A stretch of 64,000 nucleotides of DNA from positions 18,449 to 82,448 of the forward strand of contig JADZCN010000124.1 of NCBI GenBank assembly GCA_020851565.1, read 5' to 3'. Below are positions 1 through 8,507 of this stretch, one piece after another. Position 1 is the stretch's first letter, and the number at the start of each line of letters is the position of its first letter. The notes under the pieces are model-generated. The model was not told the origin of the DNA. It was given only the letters and a program-made list of their open reading frames with translations, and made no database searches. Source of the DNA: Acidobacteriota bacterium (GTDB taxonomy: Bacteria > Acidobacteriota > Vicinamibacteria > Vicinamibacterales > UBA2999). The translations under genes and the position numbers were made by a program.

Positions 1-1034
1 CCCAGTCGCTCTTGCCCGAGATGAACAGCGCCGGCACGTCGATGGTGCGGCCGGCAAAGATCAGCAGCTCGGCAGAGAGGCGTGGCGTGCGGCCCACGCG
101 GTACGACTGCAGTCCTCCCTGGAATCCCGTGCGGGCGTACTCCTCCGCGTAGACCGCCAGTTCGCGATCGGGCAGCCACGTGCACGCGGCGATCTGTGCG
201 AGCGACGGCATGTCCGCGGCCACCTGCTCGGCCATGCCCTTCCCCAGGTCCATCACGTAGTAGCGCGGAAGCTTCGCGAACTCCTCGGCCGTGTTCGCCT
301 GCAGCGGAGCGGGCGTGTTGCCCGGCCAGTCGGCGCTCTTCACGTGATAGTACGCGCGCAGGAACGCGTGCAGGCCCTGTGGCGGATGCCACATGTTCTC
401 GTTGGCCTCGCGCGTGGTGTAGTAGGCCTGGTAGTGCGTTCGGGGCGGCGTGAGCGCGGCGAGGTCGGCCTCCATGTTCGCGGCCGCCGAAGGGCGCGCT
501 CATCATCACGACCGACCTGAACACGTCGGGCCGGGCCAGCGCACACCACGCTGCCACCGGCGATCCGAAATCGTGCCCGACAATGGCCGCCACCGTGCGG
601 TGGCTGAGGGCCGACACCAGCGCCAGCATGTCGCGCACGCGGTTCAGCGTGGAGAACGGTGCGAGATCCTCGTCGTACGTGACCTCGGTGCCGGCGCTCC
701 TGCCATAGCCCCGCTGATCCGGGGCCATCACGTGATAGCCGGCAGCCGCCAGCGGCAGCATCACCTTCCGCCAGCTGTAGGCGAGCTCCGGAAACCCATG
801 CACGAGCAGCACGCCGGGCCGCCCGGCAGGCTCGAACCCGGCCTCGAGCACGTGCATCGTGATGCCGTTGACACCACTCACGAGCCGCGAGCGGATGCCC
901 GCCGGAAGGGTGCCGTCGCCGTATGGCACGCTGCCGGTGGGCTGCGCGGAAGCCACGGGCCGGCGTGCCGCAGCCAGCAGCGGCGCGGCGGCGAGCGATT
1001 GCAGGAGCTGCCGGCGGGAAACTGGGCTCGACAT
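1..1034 (-). CDS. Alpha/beta hydrolase, epoxide-hydrolase-like, exported, frameshifted, 3' end outside window
   Basis: The ATG at 1034 opens a protein with a Tat-like N-terminus (SRRQLLQSL) and an alanine-rich segment, so export is likely. The hydrolase fold follows: oxyanion motif HGFPE at residues 79-83 and nucleophile elbow GHDFG with Asp155, the Asp-nucleophile type seen in epoxide hydrolases and dehalogenases. Homologous-looking sequence then continues in another frame from about 478 downward (EADLAALTPP, MWHPPQGLHAFLRAYY, RAYYHVKSADWPGN), so one base has been gained or lost between about 477 and 496. The original frame stays open to the window edge but translates as arginine/alanine-rich nonsense. 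It may be a pseudogene or a sequence error; the C-terminal catalytic His lies beyond the window. Confidence 0.75.
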   Translation of the reverse strand, partial: MSSPVSRRQLLQSLAAAPLLAAARRPVASAQPTGSVPYGDGTLPAGIRSRLVSGVNGITMHVLEAGFEPAGRPGVLLVHGFPELAYSWRKVMLPLAAAGYHVMAPDQRGYGRSAGTEVTYDEDLAPFSTLNRVRDMLALVSALSHRTVAAIVGHDFGSPVAAWCALARPDVFRSVVMMSAPFGGREHGGRPRRAHAAPNALPGLLHHARGQREHVASATGPARVPARVLSREERRLAGQHARSAAGEHGRGVREASALLRDGPGEGHGRAGGRGHAVARTDRRVHVAARSRTGGLRGGVRPHGIPGRTAVVPRGPHATPLCRAADLCRPHHRRAGAVHLGQERL

Positions 1035-1039
1035 GCGAT

Positions 1040-2551
1040 TTACCTATCGAGCGACAGGGTATCAGGTCCCCACTCCACCGTGGTGCCTCCGGCCGATGCC
1101 GAGTGGGCACGTCGCTGCGGTGGACGCTGTTCCGTCGCATACAGCGTCAGGCGCTCGGCATCCGGCGGGCATGCCGACATGTCCCGGCCGAACATCACCC
1201 ACCACGTGGGCGGCGTGCACACGGCAAGGCCGCGCCGCGTCATCATCAGCGCCAGGCTCGCGGCCATGCTCCACTGCTCGTGGTGTGGGCCTTCCTCTGC
1301 CCAGACGAGCTCGTAGGTGCGTCCCGGTTGCGGATGGATGGCCTGCAACAGCGCCTCGGTCGGCTGGGGTGCTGGAACGTCGTCGCGAACGATGCCGGCG
1401 CCAAGCGCCATCCCCGCCGTCACGACGACCAGCGGCCACACCACGAGCGGGCGACTCAGGCGGAGCCCCACCATGACGAGAAAGACCCCCATCGCCGCGA
1501 AGGCGACCGCGAACAGCAGCACGTGGTCGATGAGGGGCCCGACGATGCGGGTGGCACCCAGGACGAGGAGAATCACGCCCATCCACACGAAAGCCACGAG
1601 CCGTCGATGGATCGGATCGCCCGCCAGGGCAATGGCCGCCATCAGCATCACCGCCGCCATGATGCGCTCTGGGTGCCCGAGGCCAGGCGAGAACGGGCGC
1701 GCGAAGAAGCGCCCGACGAATTGAGCCGCCTCGCCCCATCCGTGGCTCGCGCCAGGCTGCGTGGCGAAGAACGCCCACAGGCGCGAGAGGTTGCCGGGAC
1801 TGTGCCGCCACTCGTCCACGAGCAGCGGAACCAGGGACACCACGACGATGGTCATCGCCGCCCACAACGACGCGCGCTCGAGCCCCGTGAGGCGGTTCGG
1901 ACGCCCCCGCCGCGCAACGAGGGCGAGCGCCACGCCGAGCACCCACATCGGTGCGACCACCGTCACGGCGGAGACATGGTTGTGAACCATGTAGATGGAT
2001 GCCAGCGCCGCCGGGAGGGCCAGCGCGACTCTCCCCATCGACACACCCGCCATCGTCGTTACCAGCGTGAGAGTCGGGAAGATGAGAAGGTAGGGCGGCC
2101 AGATCTTCGAGAGGTAATCGGCCCCGAGCCCGGATCGGGCCAGGACGAAGAGAAATGCCGCGGCGAGCAGCAGAGCGTCGGTCTTGCGGGGCGACAGCAC
2201 GTAGATGGCGTGCAGCGCCATCAGCAGGAATGCCGCGTTCAGGAGGAGCTGCGCGACGTGGTGGCGGCCCATCGGGCTGGGCCATGGGGTGAGAACGGGC
2301 TCGGTGAACGCGTAGTAGTACGAGGCGGCCGGGCCCGGGTGGTTGAAGTCGAAGCGGCTGTACGGGCCGACGAGCTCGCGAAACCGCTTCGCTCGCTCCA
2401 CCTGCAGCCCGTATGCGGCCTCGTCGCCCACCTCGACGAGCGGCGCGGCATACCAGCGCCCGTTGACCGCAAGCATGACGCCGACCAGGAGGGCCGGCAA
2501 CAGCACCACGTGGACGATGTAGCCCAGGCGCACGGGGCGAAAGGCGCCCAC
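1040..2551 (-). CDS. Polytopic integral membrane protein of unknown function
   Basis: A 503-residue protein with a GTG start at 2551, nine bases after the stop of the CBS-domain gene, so the two are probably cotranscribed. It has about ten hydrophobic segments beginning with VVLLPALLVGVML. A large loop after the first helix contains FDFNHPGPA, a motif I associate with uncharacterised membrane proteins that resemble glycosyltransferase-39/87 architectures. The C-terminal ~90 residues are soluble and contain a WAEEGPHHEQW stretch. No catalytic motif is certain, so the function is left open. The downstream hydrolase starts 6 bases past its stop. Confidence 0.7.
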   Translation of the reverse strand: MGAFRPVRLGYIVHVVLLPALLVGVMLAVNGRWYAAPLVEVGDEAAYGLQVERAKRFRELVGPYSRFDFNHPGPAASYYYAFTEPVLTPWPSPMGRHHVAQLLLNAAFLLMALHAIYVLSPRKTDALLLAAAFLFVLARSGLGADYLSKIWPPYLLIFPTLTLVTTMAGVSMGRVALALPAALASIYMVHNHVSAVTVVAPMWVLGVALALVARRGRPNRLTGLERASLWAAMTIVVVSLVPLLVDEWRHSPGNLSRLWAFFATQPGASHGWGEAAQFVGRFFARPFSPGLGHPERIMAAVMLMAAIALAGDPIHRRLVAFVWMGVILLVLGATRIVGPLIDHVLLFAVAFAAMGVFLVMVGLRLSRPLVVWPLVVVTAGMALGAGIVRDDVPAPQPTEALLQAIHPQPGRTYELVWAEEGPHHEQWSMAASLALMMTRRGLAVCTPPTWWVMFGRDMSACPPDAERLTLYATEQRPPQRRAHSASAGGTTVEWGPDTLSLDR

Positions 2552-2560
2552 GACGGGATC

Positions 2561-3025
2561 TCAGCGCCGATCGGCGATCAGTTTCAGCAGGTCGAGGCTC
2601 GACACGACGCCCACCGCGTCGGAGCCGCGCATGACGACCAGGCGATGGATGTGCTGGTCGAGCATGGAACGAGCTACGTCGGCCACCGGCGCGGTCTCTT
2701 CGATGGAGTGGATGACCGGGCTCATGATCTCCCGGACGGTCACAGCCTGCTGCTCGACGTACCGCTGGCCCAGATCCTCGAGCGTCAGATCGGCGGGGTC
2801 GACGTCGTAGAAGCCCGAACTGAGCGCCGAGGCGTGCTCGTCTGAGATGCTGCGGAGCACGTCGGTCATCGACACCACGCCGACCAGGTGCCCCTGCCCA
2901 TCGACCACGGGCGCGCCGGAGATCTCCTGCTCGACGAGCCGCCGCACCAGGTCGTTGGTCAACATGTTGTCGGTCACCGTGACGACCACAGGTGTCATGA
3001 CATCCCTGGCGCAGAGCGAGCTCAT
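2561..3025 (-). CDS. Paired CBS-domain protein
   Basis: A 154-residue cytoplasmic protein made of two CBS motifs (residues ~5-62 and ~98-153), each with the usual GAPVVDxxGxLVGVVSxxDVL or HRLVVxxxDAVGVVSSLDLL pattern. Paired CBS modules bind adenine nucleotides and act as energy or ligand sensors, often controlling a partner in trans. A GGAGG ribosome site lies about 10 bases before the ATG at 3025. It is the first gene of a minus-strand set with the membrane protein at 1040-2551, which could be its target; that link is inference. Confidence 0.88.
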   Translation of the reverse strand: MSSLCARDVMTPVVVTVTDNMLTNDLVRRLVEQEISGAPVVDGQGHLVGVVSMTDVLRSISDEHASALSSGFYDVDPADLTLEDLGQRYVEQQAVTVREIMSPVIHSIEETAPVADVARSMLDQHIHRLVVMRGSDAVGVVSSLDLLKLIADRR

Positions 3026-3114
3026 CGGCGTAACCCTCCGGTTCTGAACCGCAACAGACCGGTTGTAGCACGCCGCGTCACTCGAACGCCACCATCATCG
3101 GCGCGCGCGATGGG

Positions 3115-4182
3115 TCACCGCGACGTGTCGCGCTGCGAGGCAATCCATCGCGCGACGGAGTCGAGCGCTTCCTGATCGCGGACCACGGTGCCAAGCGGCG
3201 GCATCTGCGAGGAGGGGAACCGCGATTTCATCCGGCGCAGCAGCGCGCTGTCCTGGGGGTTCGCCGGATCCACGAGCACGCTCTCGCCTTCGGGCACGCC
3301 CGGCACCTGCCACTTCGTCCCGTGGCCGAGCATCGACCGGACCGTCTCCGCACCCGCGGCCGCCACCTCCCCGTGCTTCCAGAACAGGCCCAGCGGCGCG
3401 AGTTCGCTCTTGCGGTTGTGGCATGCGCCGCAGTTGCCGGCCAAGTAGCCCAGCACCGCGCGCTCCTCTGCCGAGCGGGCGGCGATCCGCGGGGGGTTCA
3501 CCACGAGCTCCGGCCGCGCCGGCTGCAGCAGCCCGTCCTCGTTCAGCGTCTTCAAGGTCGTCATGCCGGGCTGCAGCGGCTCGCCGTGGATGGCGTTCGG
3601 ATCCCGGTCCGTGGAGAGCTGCAGCGCATTGAAGCCCAGCACCTGCGTGCGATCCGACACGTGACATGCGCGGCACTGGTCGACCGACGGAATGTTGTGG
3701 AACTTCCCCGGTGCGATCTCGGCAGCCCCGGGAAGGCCGTCATCGGGCGCCTTCACCGCCGCGCTGCCCTCGGCATTCCATACATAGGTGGCAAACACCC
3801 ACTGCCCGCGCGTGGCCCTCCAGATGAACCGCGTTTCGACCCGGCGCCCGCCGAAGCCGAACTCCTTCCACAGTTTCGTGCCCACCGGAAGGTCCCACTC
3901 GTGCACGTCGGTCGTGTCGATCGTCGTGCCGGGCGGCAGGTAGATCCATCGTGCCTTGGCCGCGCCGTCCGTCCACAGCGGGTACTGCGGCGAGAACGGC
4001 CGGTTGCGTGGGTCCACGACACCCGGCCTGCCCGGCTCGTAGAGGCCGGTGTCCATCAACGAGTCGGGCGCGACCGGCGGGGGGGCGCCCGGCGTAGCCG
4101 CGACGGCGCGGCGCCAGGTCGTTCCCGCCACCGCCAATGCTGCCACCAGCACGATGACGGCGAAGTGCCTTCGATTGCCCAT
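3115..4182 (-). CDS. Exported di-haem c-type cytochrome-like protein
   Basis: The 355-residue product has an N-terminal hydrophobic export segment (VIVLVAALAVAGTT) and two haem-attachment CxxCH motifs, CRACH at residues 170-174 and CGACH at 251-255, so it should be a periplasmic or membrane-tethered cytochrome. Between them is a beta-rich region with many Trp and Tyr (WKEFGFGGRRVETRF) like that of large secreted cytochromes whose haems sit in a C-terminal half. It follows the smaller cytochrome at 4249-4833 on the same strand. The intervening DNA is a heptamer array that ends exactly at this ATG, with no Shine-Dalgarno visible. The electron donor and acceptor are unknown. Confidence 0.8.
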   Translation of the reverse strand: MGNRRHFAVIVLVAALAVAGTTWRRAVAATPGAPPPVAPDSLMDTGLYEPGRPGVVDPRNRPFSPQYPLWTDGAAKARWIYLPPGTTIDTTDVHEWDLPVGTKLWKEFGFGGRRVETRFIWRATRGQWVFATYVWNAEGSAAVKAPDDGLPGAAEIAPGKFHNIPSVDQCRACHVSDRTQVLGFNALQLSTDRDPNAIHGEPLQPGMTTLKTLNEDGLLQPARPELVVNPPRIAARSAEERAVLGYLAGNCGACHNRKSELAPLGLFWKHGEVAAAGAETVRSMLGHGTKWQVPGVPEGESVLVDPANPQDSALLRRMKSRFPSSQMPPLGTVVRDQEALDSVARWIASQRDTSR

Positions 4183-4248
4183 GACCCTGATCCCCGATCC
4201 CTGATCCCTGGTCCCTGATCCCTGATCCCTGATCCCTGATCCCTGACT
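4183..4248. repeat. Heptamer tandem repeat abutting a start codon
   Basis: About nine copies of TGATCCC (sense strand of the flanking genes: TCAGGGA) with single-base variants such as TGGTCCC. The array fills the whole gap between the two cytochrome genes and its last base touches the ATG at 4182. Confidence 0.9.
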
Positions 4249-4833
4249 TTACTGACGCGCCTCGCTGGGATCGATCGGCGCGGGCACGCGGTTGTGCACG
4301 GGCTCGAGCGACTGCAGATACGCGAACAGGTCCTTGAGGTCGTTGTCGGTCAGCTGTCCATAGACCGACCACGGCATCGGCGGCAGCACGGGACGGCCCT
4401 TGCCCTGGTGGAGGCCCGTGCGCATCGTCTTGATGAACATCTCCTCGGTCCAGTCGCCGAGGCCCGTCTCCTTGTCCGGCGTGAGGTTCGCCGTGAAGCT
4501 CACCCCCCAGGGACCGGCAAATGCGGTGTTCGTGCCTGCGGCCACCCAGACCCACGGCCCCGGCGGCAGCTCGGGCGGCGCCGGCATCTTGAGATCGGCG
4601 GGGTGACCCGTGAGCGCACGCGTCATGTCCGGTGCCGGCCCCTTCGGGCCCATCACCCACGGCGTGTGACAGTCGTGGCAGCCCTTGGTCTTGACCATGT
4701 AGGCGCCGTGCTCGACGCTCGGCGTGTAGGCCGTCGCCGGTTCGGATGAAGCCGTGACCTTGGCGGCCGCCGGCACGAAGGCCGCGGCCAGCGCGATGAA
4801 CGAAGCTCCCAGGACCATCCGCGATGTCATCAT
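4249..4833 (-). CDS. Exported mono-haem cytochrome c
   Basis: A 194-residue protein with a signal peptide (MVLGASFIALAAAFVPAAA) followed by one CHDCH haem site at residues 52-56. A later LPPMPW segment could supply the distal Met ligand, as in class I cytochromes c. The C-terminal NDLKDLFAYLQSLEPVHN helix is typical of cytochrome c domains from dehydrogenase partners. AAGGAGAGAG lies about 5 bases before the first of two adjacent ATGs (4833 and 4830). It is first in a pair with the di-haem protein at 3115-4182, suggesting a joint periplasmic electron-transfer role, which is inference. Confidence 0.85.
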   Translation of the reverse strand: MMTSRMVLGASFIALAAAFVPAAAKVTASSEPATAYTPSVEHGAYMVKTKGCHDCHTPWVMGPKGPAPDMTRALTGHPADLKMPAPPELPPGPWVWVAAGTNTAFAGPWGVSFTANLTPDKETGLGDWTEEMFIKTMRTGLHQGKGRPVLPPMPWSVYGQLTDNDLKDLFAYLQSLEPVHNRVPAPIDPSEARQ

Positions 4834-4916
4834 TTGTCTCTCTCCTTCTGGAGTGGTAAACGGAGGGAGCGAGGGGCGGGTTCGCCCTGGGACCCTAAAC
4901 CTTCCCTATCTGGACC

Positions 4917-4945
4917 TTAAGACTTTCCTAACAGCGCGGTATACT
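4917..4945 (+). promoter_or_regulatory. Candidate sigma-70-type promoter for the split-barrel operon
   Basis: TTAAGA at 4917-4922 and TATACT at 4940-4945 are separated by 17 bases. The predicted start of transcription is about 5 bases before the ATG at 4957, and no Shine-Dalgarno is present, so the message would be nearly leaderless. Confidence 0.5.
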
Positions 4946-4956
4946 CCCGCAACCCC

Positions 4957-5415
4957 ATGCTGGACAGGCAGTTGGCCGATTTTCTCGAAGCGGGGCTCGC
5001 CATCTACATCGCCTCGCGAAACGCGGACCTGGAACCCAACGGAGCGCACGTGGTGGCGGTGAAGGTGGACGGCGACCTTCAGCATGTCGTCGCGTTCGTG
5101 CCGACGGTGTCGGCCGGCGCGGTGCTGGAGGATCTCCGGTCCAACGGGCAGGTCGCGGTCGTCTTCACGCGGCCACCGGACGAGAAGGGCTGCCAGGTGA
5201 AAGGGGTGTTCACCGACGCCCGTGACGCCCGCCCGGACGAGCGCGACCTCGTCCTCGGGCAGTGGGAACGGTTCCGGGATCGACTCGAACAGGTGGGGCT
5301 GCCGCGCGCGCCGACCGACGCGTGGGTGACCTGGCCGTGCGTCGCCATCCGGTTCCGCGTAAACGCGCTGTTCGATCAGACGCCGGGCCCCGGCGCCGGA
5401 GCTCCGCTGCCATGA
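4957..5415 (+). CDS. Flavin/pyridoxamine-oxidase-like split-barrel protein
   Basis: A 152-residue single-domain protein resembling the pyridoxamine 5'-phosphate oxidase-like split barrel: an N-terminal helix (DRQLADFLEAG), strands HVVAVKVDG, HVVAFVPT and QVAVVFTRP, and a C-terminal VAIRFRVNALF strand. Such proteins bind FMN, F420 or haem; which one is unclear here. It lacks the extra segment needed for true PdxH activity. The next gene begins inside its stop codon (ATGA, 5412-5415) and starts with another split barrel, so the two likely act together. Confidence 0.7.
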   Translation: MLDRQLADFLEAGLAIYIASRNADLEPNGAHVVAVKVDGDLQHVVAFVPTVSAGAVLEDLRSNGQVAVVFTRPPDEKGCQVKGVFTDARDARPDERDLVLGQWERFRDRLEQVGLPRAPTDAWVTWPCVAIRFRVNALFDQTPGPGAGAPLP

Positions 5416-6809
5416 GCCTGACGCTCGAGTCGCTCGCGCCGTGCTGGCAGGGCCTCATCCCGGCCACGCTCTTCACGTGCTCTCGCGATGGCATCCCGAA
5501 CGCGGCGTACCTGAGCCACATCGAGTACGTGGACAGCCAGCACGTCGCGCTCTCGTTCCAGTTCTTCAACAAGAGCCGGCGGAACGTGGCGGAGAATCCC
5601 AACGCCCTCGTGCGGGTGATCGATCCCGACACCGCGCAGGGGTACGCGCTCCGGCTGCGGCTCGTCCGCTCCGAGACATCCGGTCCCATCTTCGAGCGGA
5701 TGGCGCTTCGTATCGAGGCCATTGCCTCGTACTCGGGGCTGAAGGGCATCTTCAAGCTCCTCGCGGCGGACATCTACGAGGTCCGCTCGATCGCACCGGT
5801 GCTCGACGACGTGGCGGGTGCGATCGCGCGGGATGGGAGCGGGCGTCGCGGCAGCGCGTCGGATCCACGTTTCACGATGCGCGCGCTCCAGGATCTGTCG
5901 GTGCGCATCCACCAGGCCAACGACCTCGAGGACCTGCTCGACTCGATCCTCGCCGGCCTCGAGGAGATCTTCGGCTTCAACCACTCGATGATCCTCGTCC
6001 CGGCAGAGGATCCGGGCGTGCTGGTGATGATTGCGAGCCGCGGCTACCCCGAGGGCGGCGTCGGCGCGGAGGCACGCATCGGCGAGGGCATCATCGGCGT
6101 CGTCGCCGAGGCGCAGAAGCCGATTCGCATCTCGGGGCTGCTGCGCGCGCTGCTGTACGCGCACACCGTGGGCGAACGTGCGCGGGAGTCCGGGCTGTGC
6201 CCGCCGGAGCGCATCCGCCTGCCGGGCCTGCCGATTCCCGAGAGCCAGCTCGGGATTCCGCTTCTCGTGCGCGGCGAGCTGGTGGGTGTCCTGTGCATCG
6301 AGAGCGAGGAGCAGTACCGTTTCCACGAGGAGGACAAGACCTCTATCGAGCTGCTCGGCAGCTACCTGGCGATTGCCATCCAGAACATGCAGCTGCACGA
6401 GCGGGCCGAGAGCGCCAGCGAAACCGCGGAGCCGCCCGCGCCGCCGCCAATACCCGCCGCCACGCCATCCCCAGCGCGCGCGGCCGTGCGCCGGGAGATC
6501 GTGTACTACGCCGGCGACGAGCTGATCATGGTGGACGGGGAGTACCTGATCCGGAGCCTGCCGGCGCGCATCCTCTGGAAGCTGCTCACCGCGCGTGAGC
6601 GCGAGGGCCGTGCCGAGTTCACCAACCGTGAGCTCAGGCTCGACAAGTCGCTGAACCTGCCGGAGTTCAAGGACAACCTCGAGAGCCGCCTGCTGCTCCT
6701 GCGGCGACGGCTCGACCAGAAGTGCCCGGACATCCGCATCGTCCCGCGGGCGAGGGGCCGCTTCGCGCTGGAGCTGTCGAGCGAGGTTTCGCTGTCCACG
6801 CGCCCCTGA
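5412..6809 (+). CDS. Split-barrel + GAF + winged-helix sensor/regulator
   Basis: Starting at the ATG at 5412 the product is 465 residues. Residues ~1-135 form a pyridoxamine-oxidase-like split barrel (FTCSRDGIPNAAYLSHIEYV). Residues ~165-335 form a GAF domain (DLLDSILAGLEEIFGFNHSMIL through LLGSYLAIAIQNMQLHERA), and after a Pro/Ala linker residues ~360-460 resemble an OmpR-type winged helix (LPARILWKLLTA, RLLLLRRRLDQK). It is therefore probably a one-component regulator that senses a flavin- or haem-type cofactor or a small molecule. The overlap with the preceding gene points to translational coupling. A longer upstream reading is possible in frame but would run through the neighbour and is rejected. 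Confidence 0.75.
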   Translation: MSLTLESLAPCWQGLIPATLFTCSRDGIPNAAYLSHIEYVDSQHVALSFQFFNKSRRNVAENPNALVRVIDPDTAQGYALRLRLVRSETSGPIFERMALRIEAIASYSGLKGIFKLLAADIYEVRSIAPVLDDVAGAIARDGSGRRGSASDPRFTMRALQDLSVRIHQANDLEDLLDSILAGLEEIFGFNHSMILVPAEDPGVLVMIASRGYPEGGVGAEARIGEGIIGVVAEAQKPIRISGLLRALLYAHTVGERARESGLCPPERIRLPGLPIPESQLGIPLLVRGELVGVLCIESEEQYRFHEEDKTSIELLGSYLAIAIQNMQLHERAESASETAEPPAPPPIPAATPSPARAAVRREIVYYAGDELIMVDGEYLIRSLPARILWKLLTAREREGRAEFTNRELRLDKSLNLPEFKDNLESRLLLLRRRLDQKCPDIRIVPRARGRFALELSSEVSLSTRP

Positions 6810-6917
6810 GTGCAAACACACCACGAAGACACCAAGGGTCTTGGGGTCTTGAGCCTTGCGTCCTGGGACTTCGTGTTGCCTTCGTGTACTTCGTGTCTTC
6901 GTGGTTTCTTTGCGCCG
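6810..6917. repeat. Composite degenerate repeat between convergent genes
   Basis: The gap between two convergent stop codons holds two repeat types: GGTCTTGGGGTCTTGAG-like octamers (about 6838-6870), then CTTCGTG heptamers (about 6873-6910) ending CTTCGTGGTTTC. A CCACGAAGACACC stretch near 6821 is the reverse complement of the same heptamer family, so parts can pair. The same composite order occurs at 45658-45769. Confidence 0.85.
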
Positions 6918-8507
6918 CTACGCCCGCCCAAGCGCTTCGGCGATGCGCGTCGCCGAGCGCAGCGTGAGCGCCACGAAGGTCAGCGTGCCGTTGGTGCAGC
7001 CGCCGGTCGGGAGCGTCGGCGCACCGATGACGTAGAGGTTCTCGTGATCGTGTGTGCGGCCATGGCTGTCGCACACGCTGGTGGCCGGGTCCGTGCCCAT
7101 GCGGCACCCGCCGGCAGGGTGATCCAGGTAGTCCCCGTCGAACGTGCTCACGACCTTCCCGTTGCTCGCCCGTGCCATGCGGTTGAACAGATCCTGCACG
7201 TGCTGCCGGTTCGCGGCCTGGCGAGCCATCGTCGCCTCGTCGAAGCGATGCTCGATCTTCGGCATCGGATCGCCGTAGCGGTTCTTCGACGCGGGGTTCA
7301 GCGTGAGCCGGCTGTCGGCCGAGGGGTGCACGTCGAGATAGGTGCGCAGCCGTACGGAGCTGCCCTTCGTTCGCGCGCGCCAGTCGCCGAACACCTCGTC
7401 GCCCACGAGCAGCCTGCCCTGCTCGTTCCTGAGGCGGGGCTCGCGGCCGGTCGTGTCCTCCCACACGCGCGTGTCGTGCCGCACGAACGGACGGTCGGTC
7501 GGACAGCGGAAGTGCTCCCGCGAGATGAGGCTGTGGACGCGGTGCTGCCCCGGGTACGTCTGTTCGTCGATGGCCACGCGCGCCTCGATGAACGAGTGCC
7601 CGGTCATGTAGCGTCCGACAAGGCCCGAGCTGTTGGCCAGGCCGTTGGGGAACTTCGAATTGGCGGAGAGCAGCAGCAGGTGCGGGCTCCAGCAGTAGCC
7701 GGAGGCCACGACGAAGAGTCGCGCGCGATACTCCTGCGTCTCGCCGGGGCGGTCGTGGTGCACGCCCTGCGCGGCGGCCACCGTCGCTCGTCCCTCGTCC
7801 AGGGCGAGCTTCCGCACGAGCGTGCGGTCGTGAAGCACGATCTGCTTGCGCTCGATGAGCTGCCGGAACGTGAAGTCCGGCGAGTAGCGCGCGCCGGTCG
7901 GGCAGATGTCGCACGTGTCGTACACGCAGCACGCGCCCCGCCCGTCGAACGGCGTGAGATTCCGAGCCAGTGGCAGCGCGTTGAACTTCAAGCCGCTCTG
8001 CTCGGCCCAGCGCTTCAGCACCTGCAGGTTCCACGAGAGCGGCACGGCGGGCTGCGGATAGGGGCCCGACCGCGCGTCCTCGGGATAGGCGCTCGGCTCG
8101 CCCGCCACGTTCAGCGCGCGCTCCGCCTCCACGTAGTGCCGTTCCAGGTCGTCCCACTCCAGCGGCCAGTCCGTCGCCAGGCCGTACATGGACTTCAGCC
8201 GCAGGTCTTCCACCGAGAAACGGTTGCAGGCGCCGCCCCAGTGCAGCGCCAATCCCCCGACGGCCATCGTCATCGAAATGAACCCGTCGGCCTGCTGGTC
8301 CTCGAGGTAGTCGTTGCGCCAGGGGTGCTCGCCGTAGACCATCGCGCGGTCTCGATACATGGCGCGCCGCTCGAAGTCGAAGATGGAGCGTCCGGCCTCG
8401 ACGATGGTGATGGTGGTTCCAGGCCGGAGGTTGGCGAGCTTGCGGGCCAGCATGGCCGACGTGATGCCGCCGCCGATGATGCAAACATCGGAGTGGTGGA
8501 CGGGCAT
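6918..8507 (-). CDS. GMC-family FAD-dependent oxidoreductase (gluconate-dehydrogenase-like large subunit)
   Basis: The ATG at 8507 gives 529 residues. The Rossmann FAD site CIIGGGITSAMLA lies at residues ~8-20, and the GMC C-terminal signature HPAGGCRMG with GAPTLPTGGCTNGTL forms the substrate/FAD closing region. A cysteine cluster CCVYDTCDICPTG is present, as in the sugar- or polyol-oxidising branch that may bind an Fe-S centre. No signal peptide is seen, as expected when the small subunit carries the Tat signal for the complex. The gene downstream of the small subunit at 8603-9193 is this one, supporting a membrane-associated dehydrogenase acting on a sugar acid or alcohol; the substrate is unknown. 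An in-frame upstream extension through repeat DNA is rejected. Confidence 0.88.
   Translation of the reverse strand: MPVHHSDVCIIGGGITSAMLARKLANLRPGTTITIVEAGRSIFDFERRAMYRDRAMVYGEHPWRNDYLEDQQADGFISMTMAVGGLALHWGGACNRFSVEDLRLKSMYGLATDWPLEWDDLERHYVEAERALNVAGEPSAYPEDARSGPYPQPAVPLSWNLQVLKRWAEQSGLKFNALPLARNLTPFDGRGACCVYDTCDICPTGARYSPDFTFRQLIERKQIVLHDRTLVRKLALDEGRATVAAAQGVHHDRPGETQEYRARLFVVASGYCWSPHLLLLSANSKFPNGLANSSGLVGRYMTGHSFIEARVAIDEQTYPGQHRVHSLISREHFRCPTDRPFVRHDTRVWEDTTGREPRLRNEQGRLLVGDEVFGDWRARTKGSSVRLRTYLDVHPSADSRLTLNPASKNRYGDPMPKIEHRFDEATMARQAANRQHVQDLFNRMARASNGKVVSTFDGDYLDHPAGGCRMGTDPATSVCDSHGRTHDHENLYVIGAPTLPTGGCTNGTLTFVALTLRSATRIAEALGRA

Noticed and set aside
923..2845. 640-codon ORF on the plus strand
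   Set aside because: It runs antisense through the hydrolase, membrane and CBS genes, is rich in Arg/His/Gly and shows no family motif; typical antisense shadow in high-GC DNA.
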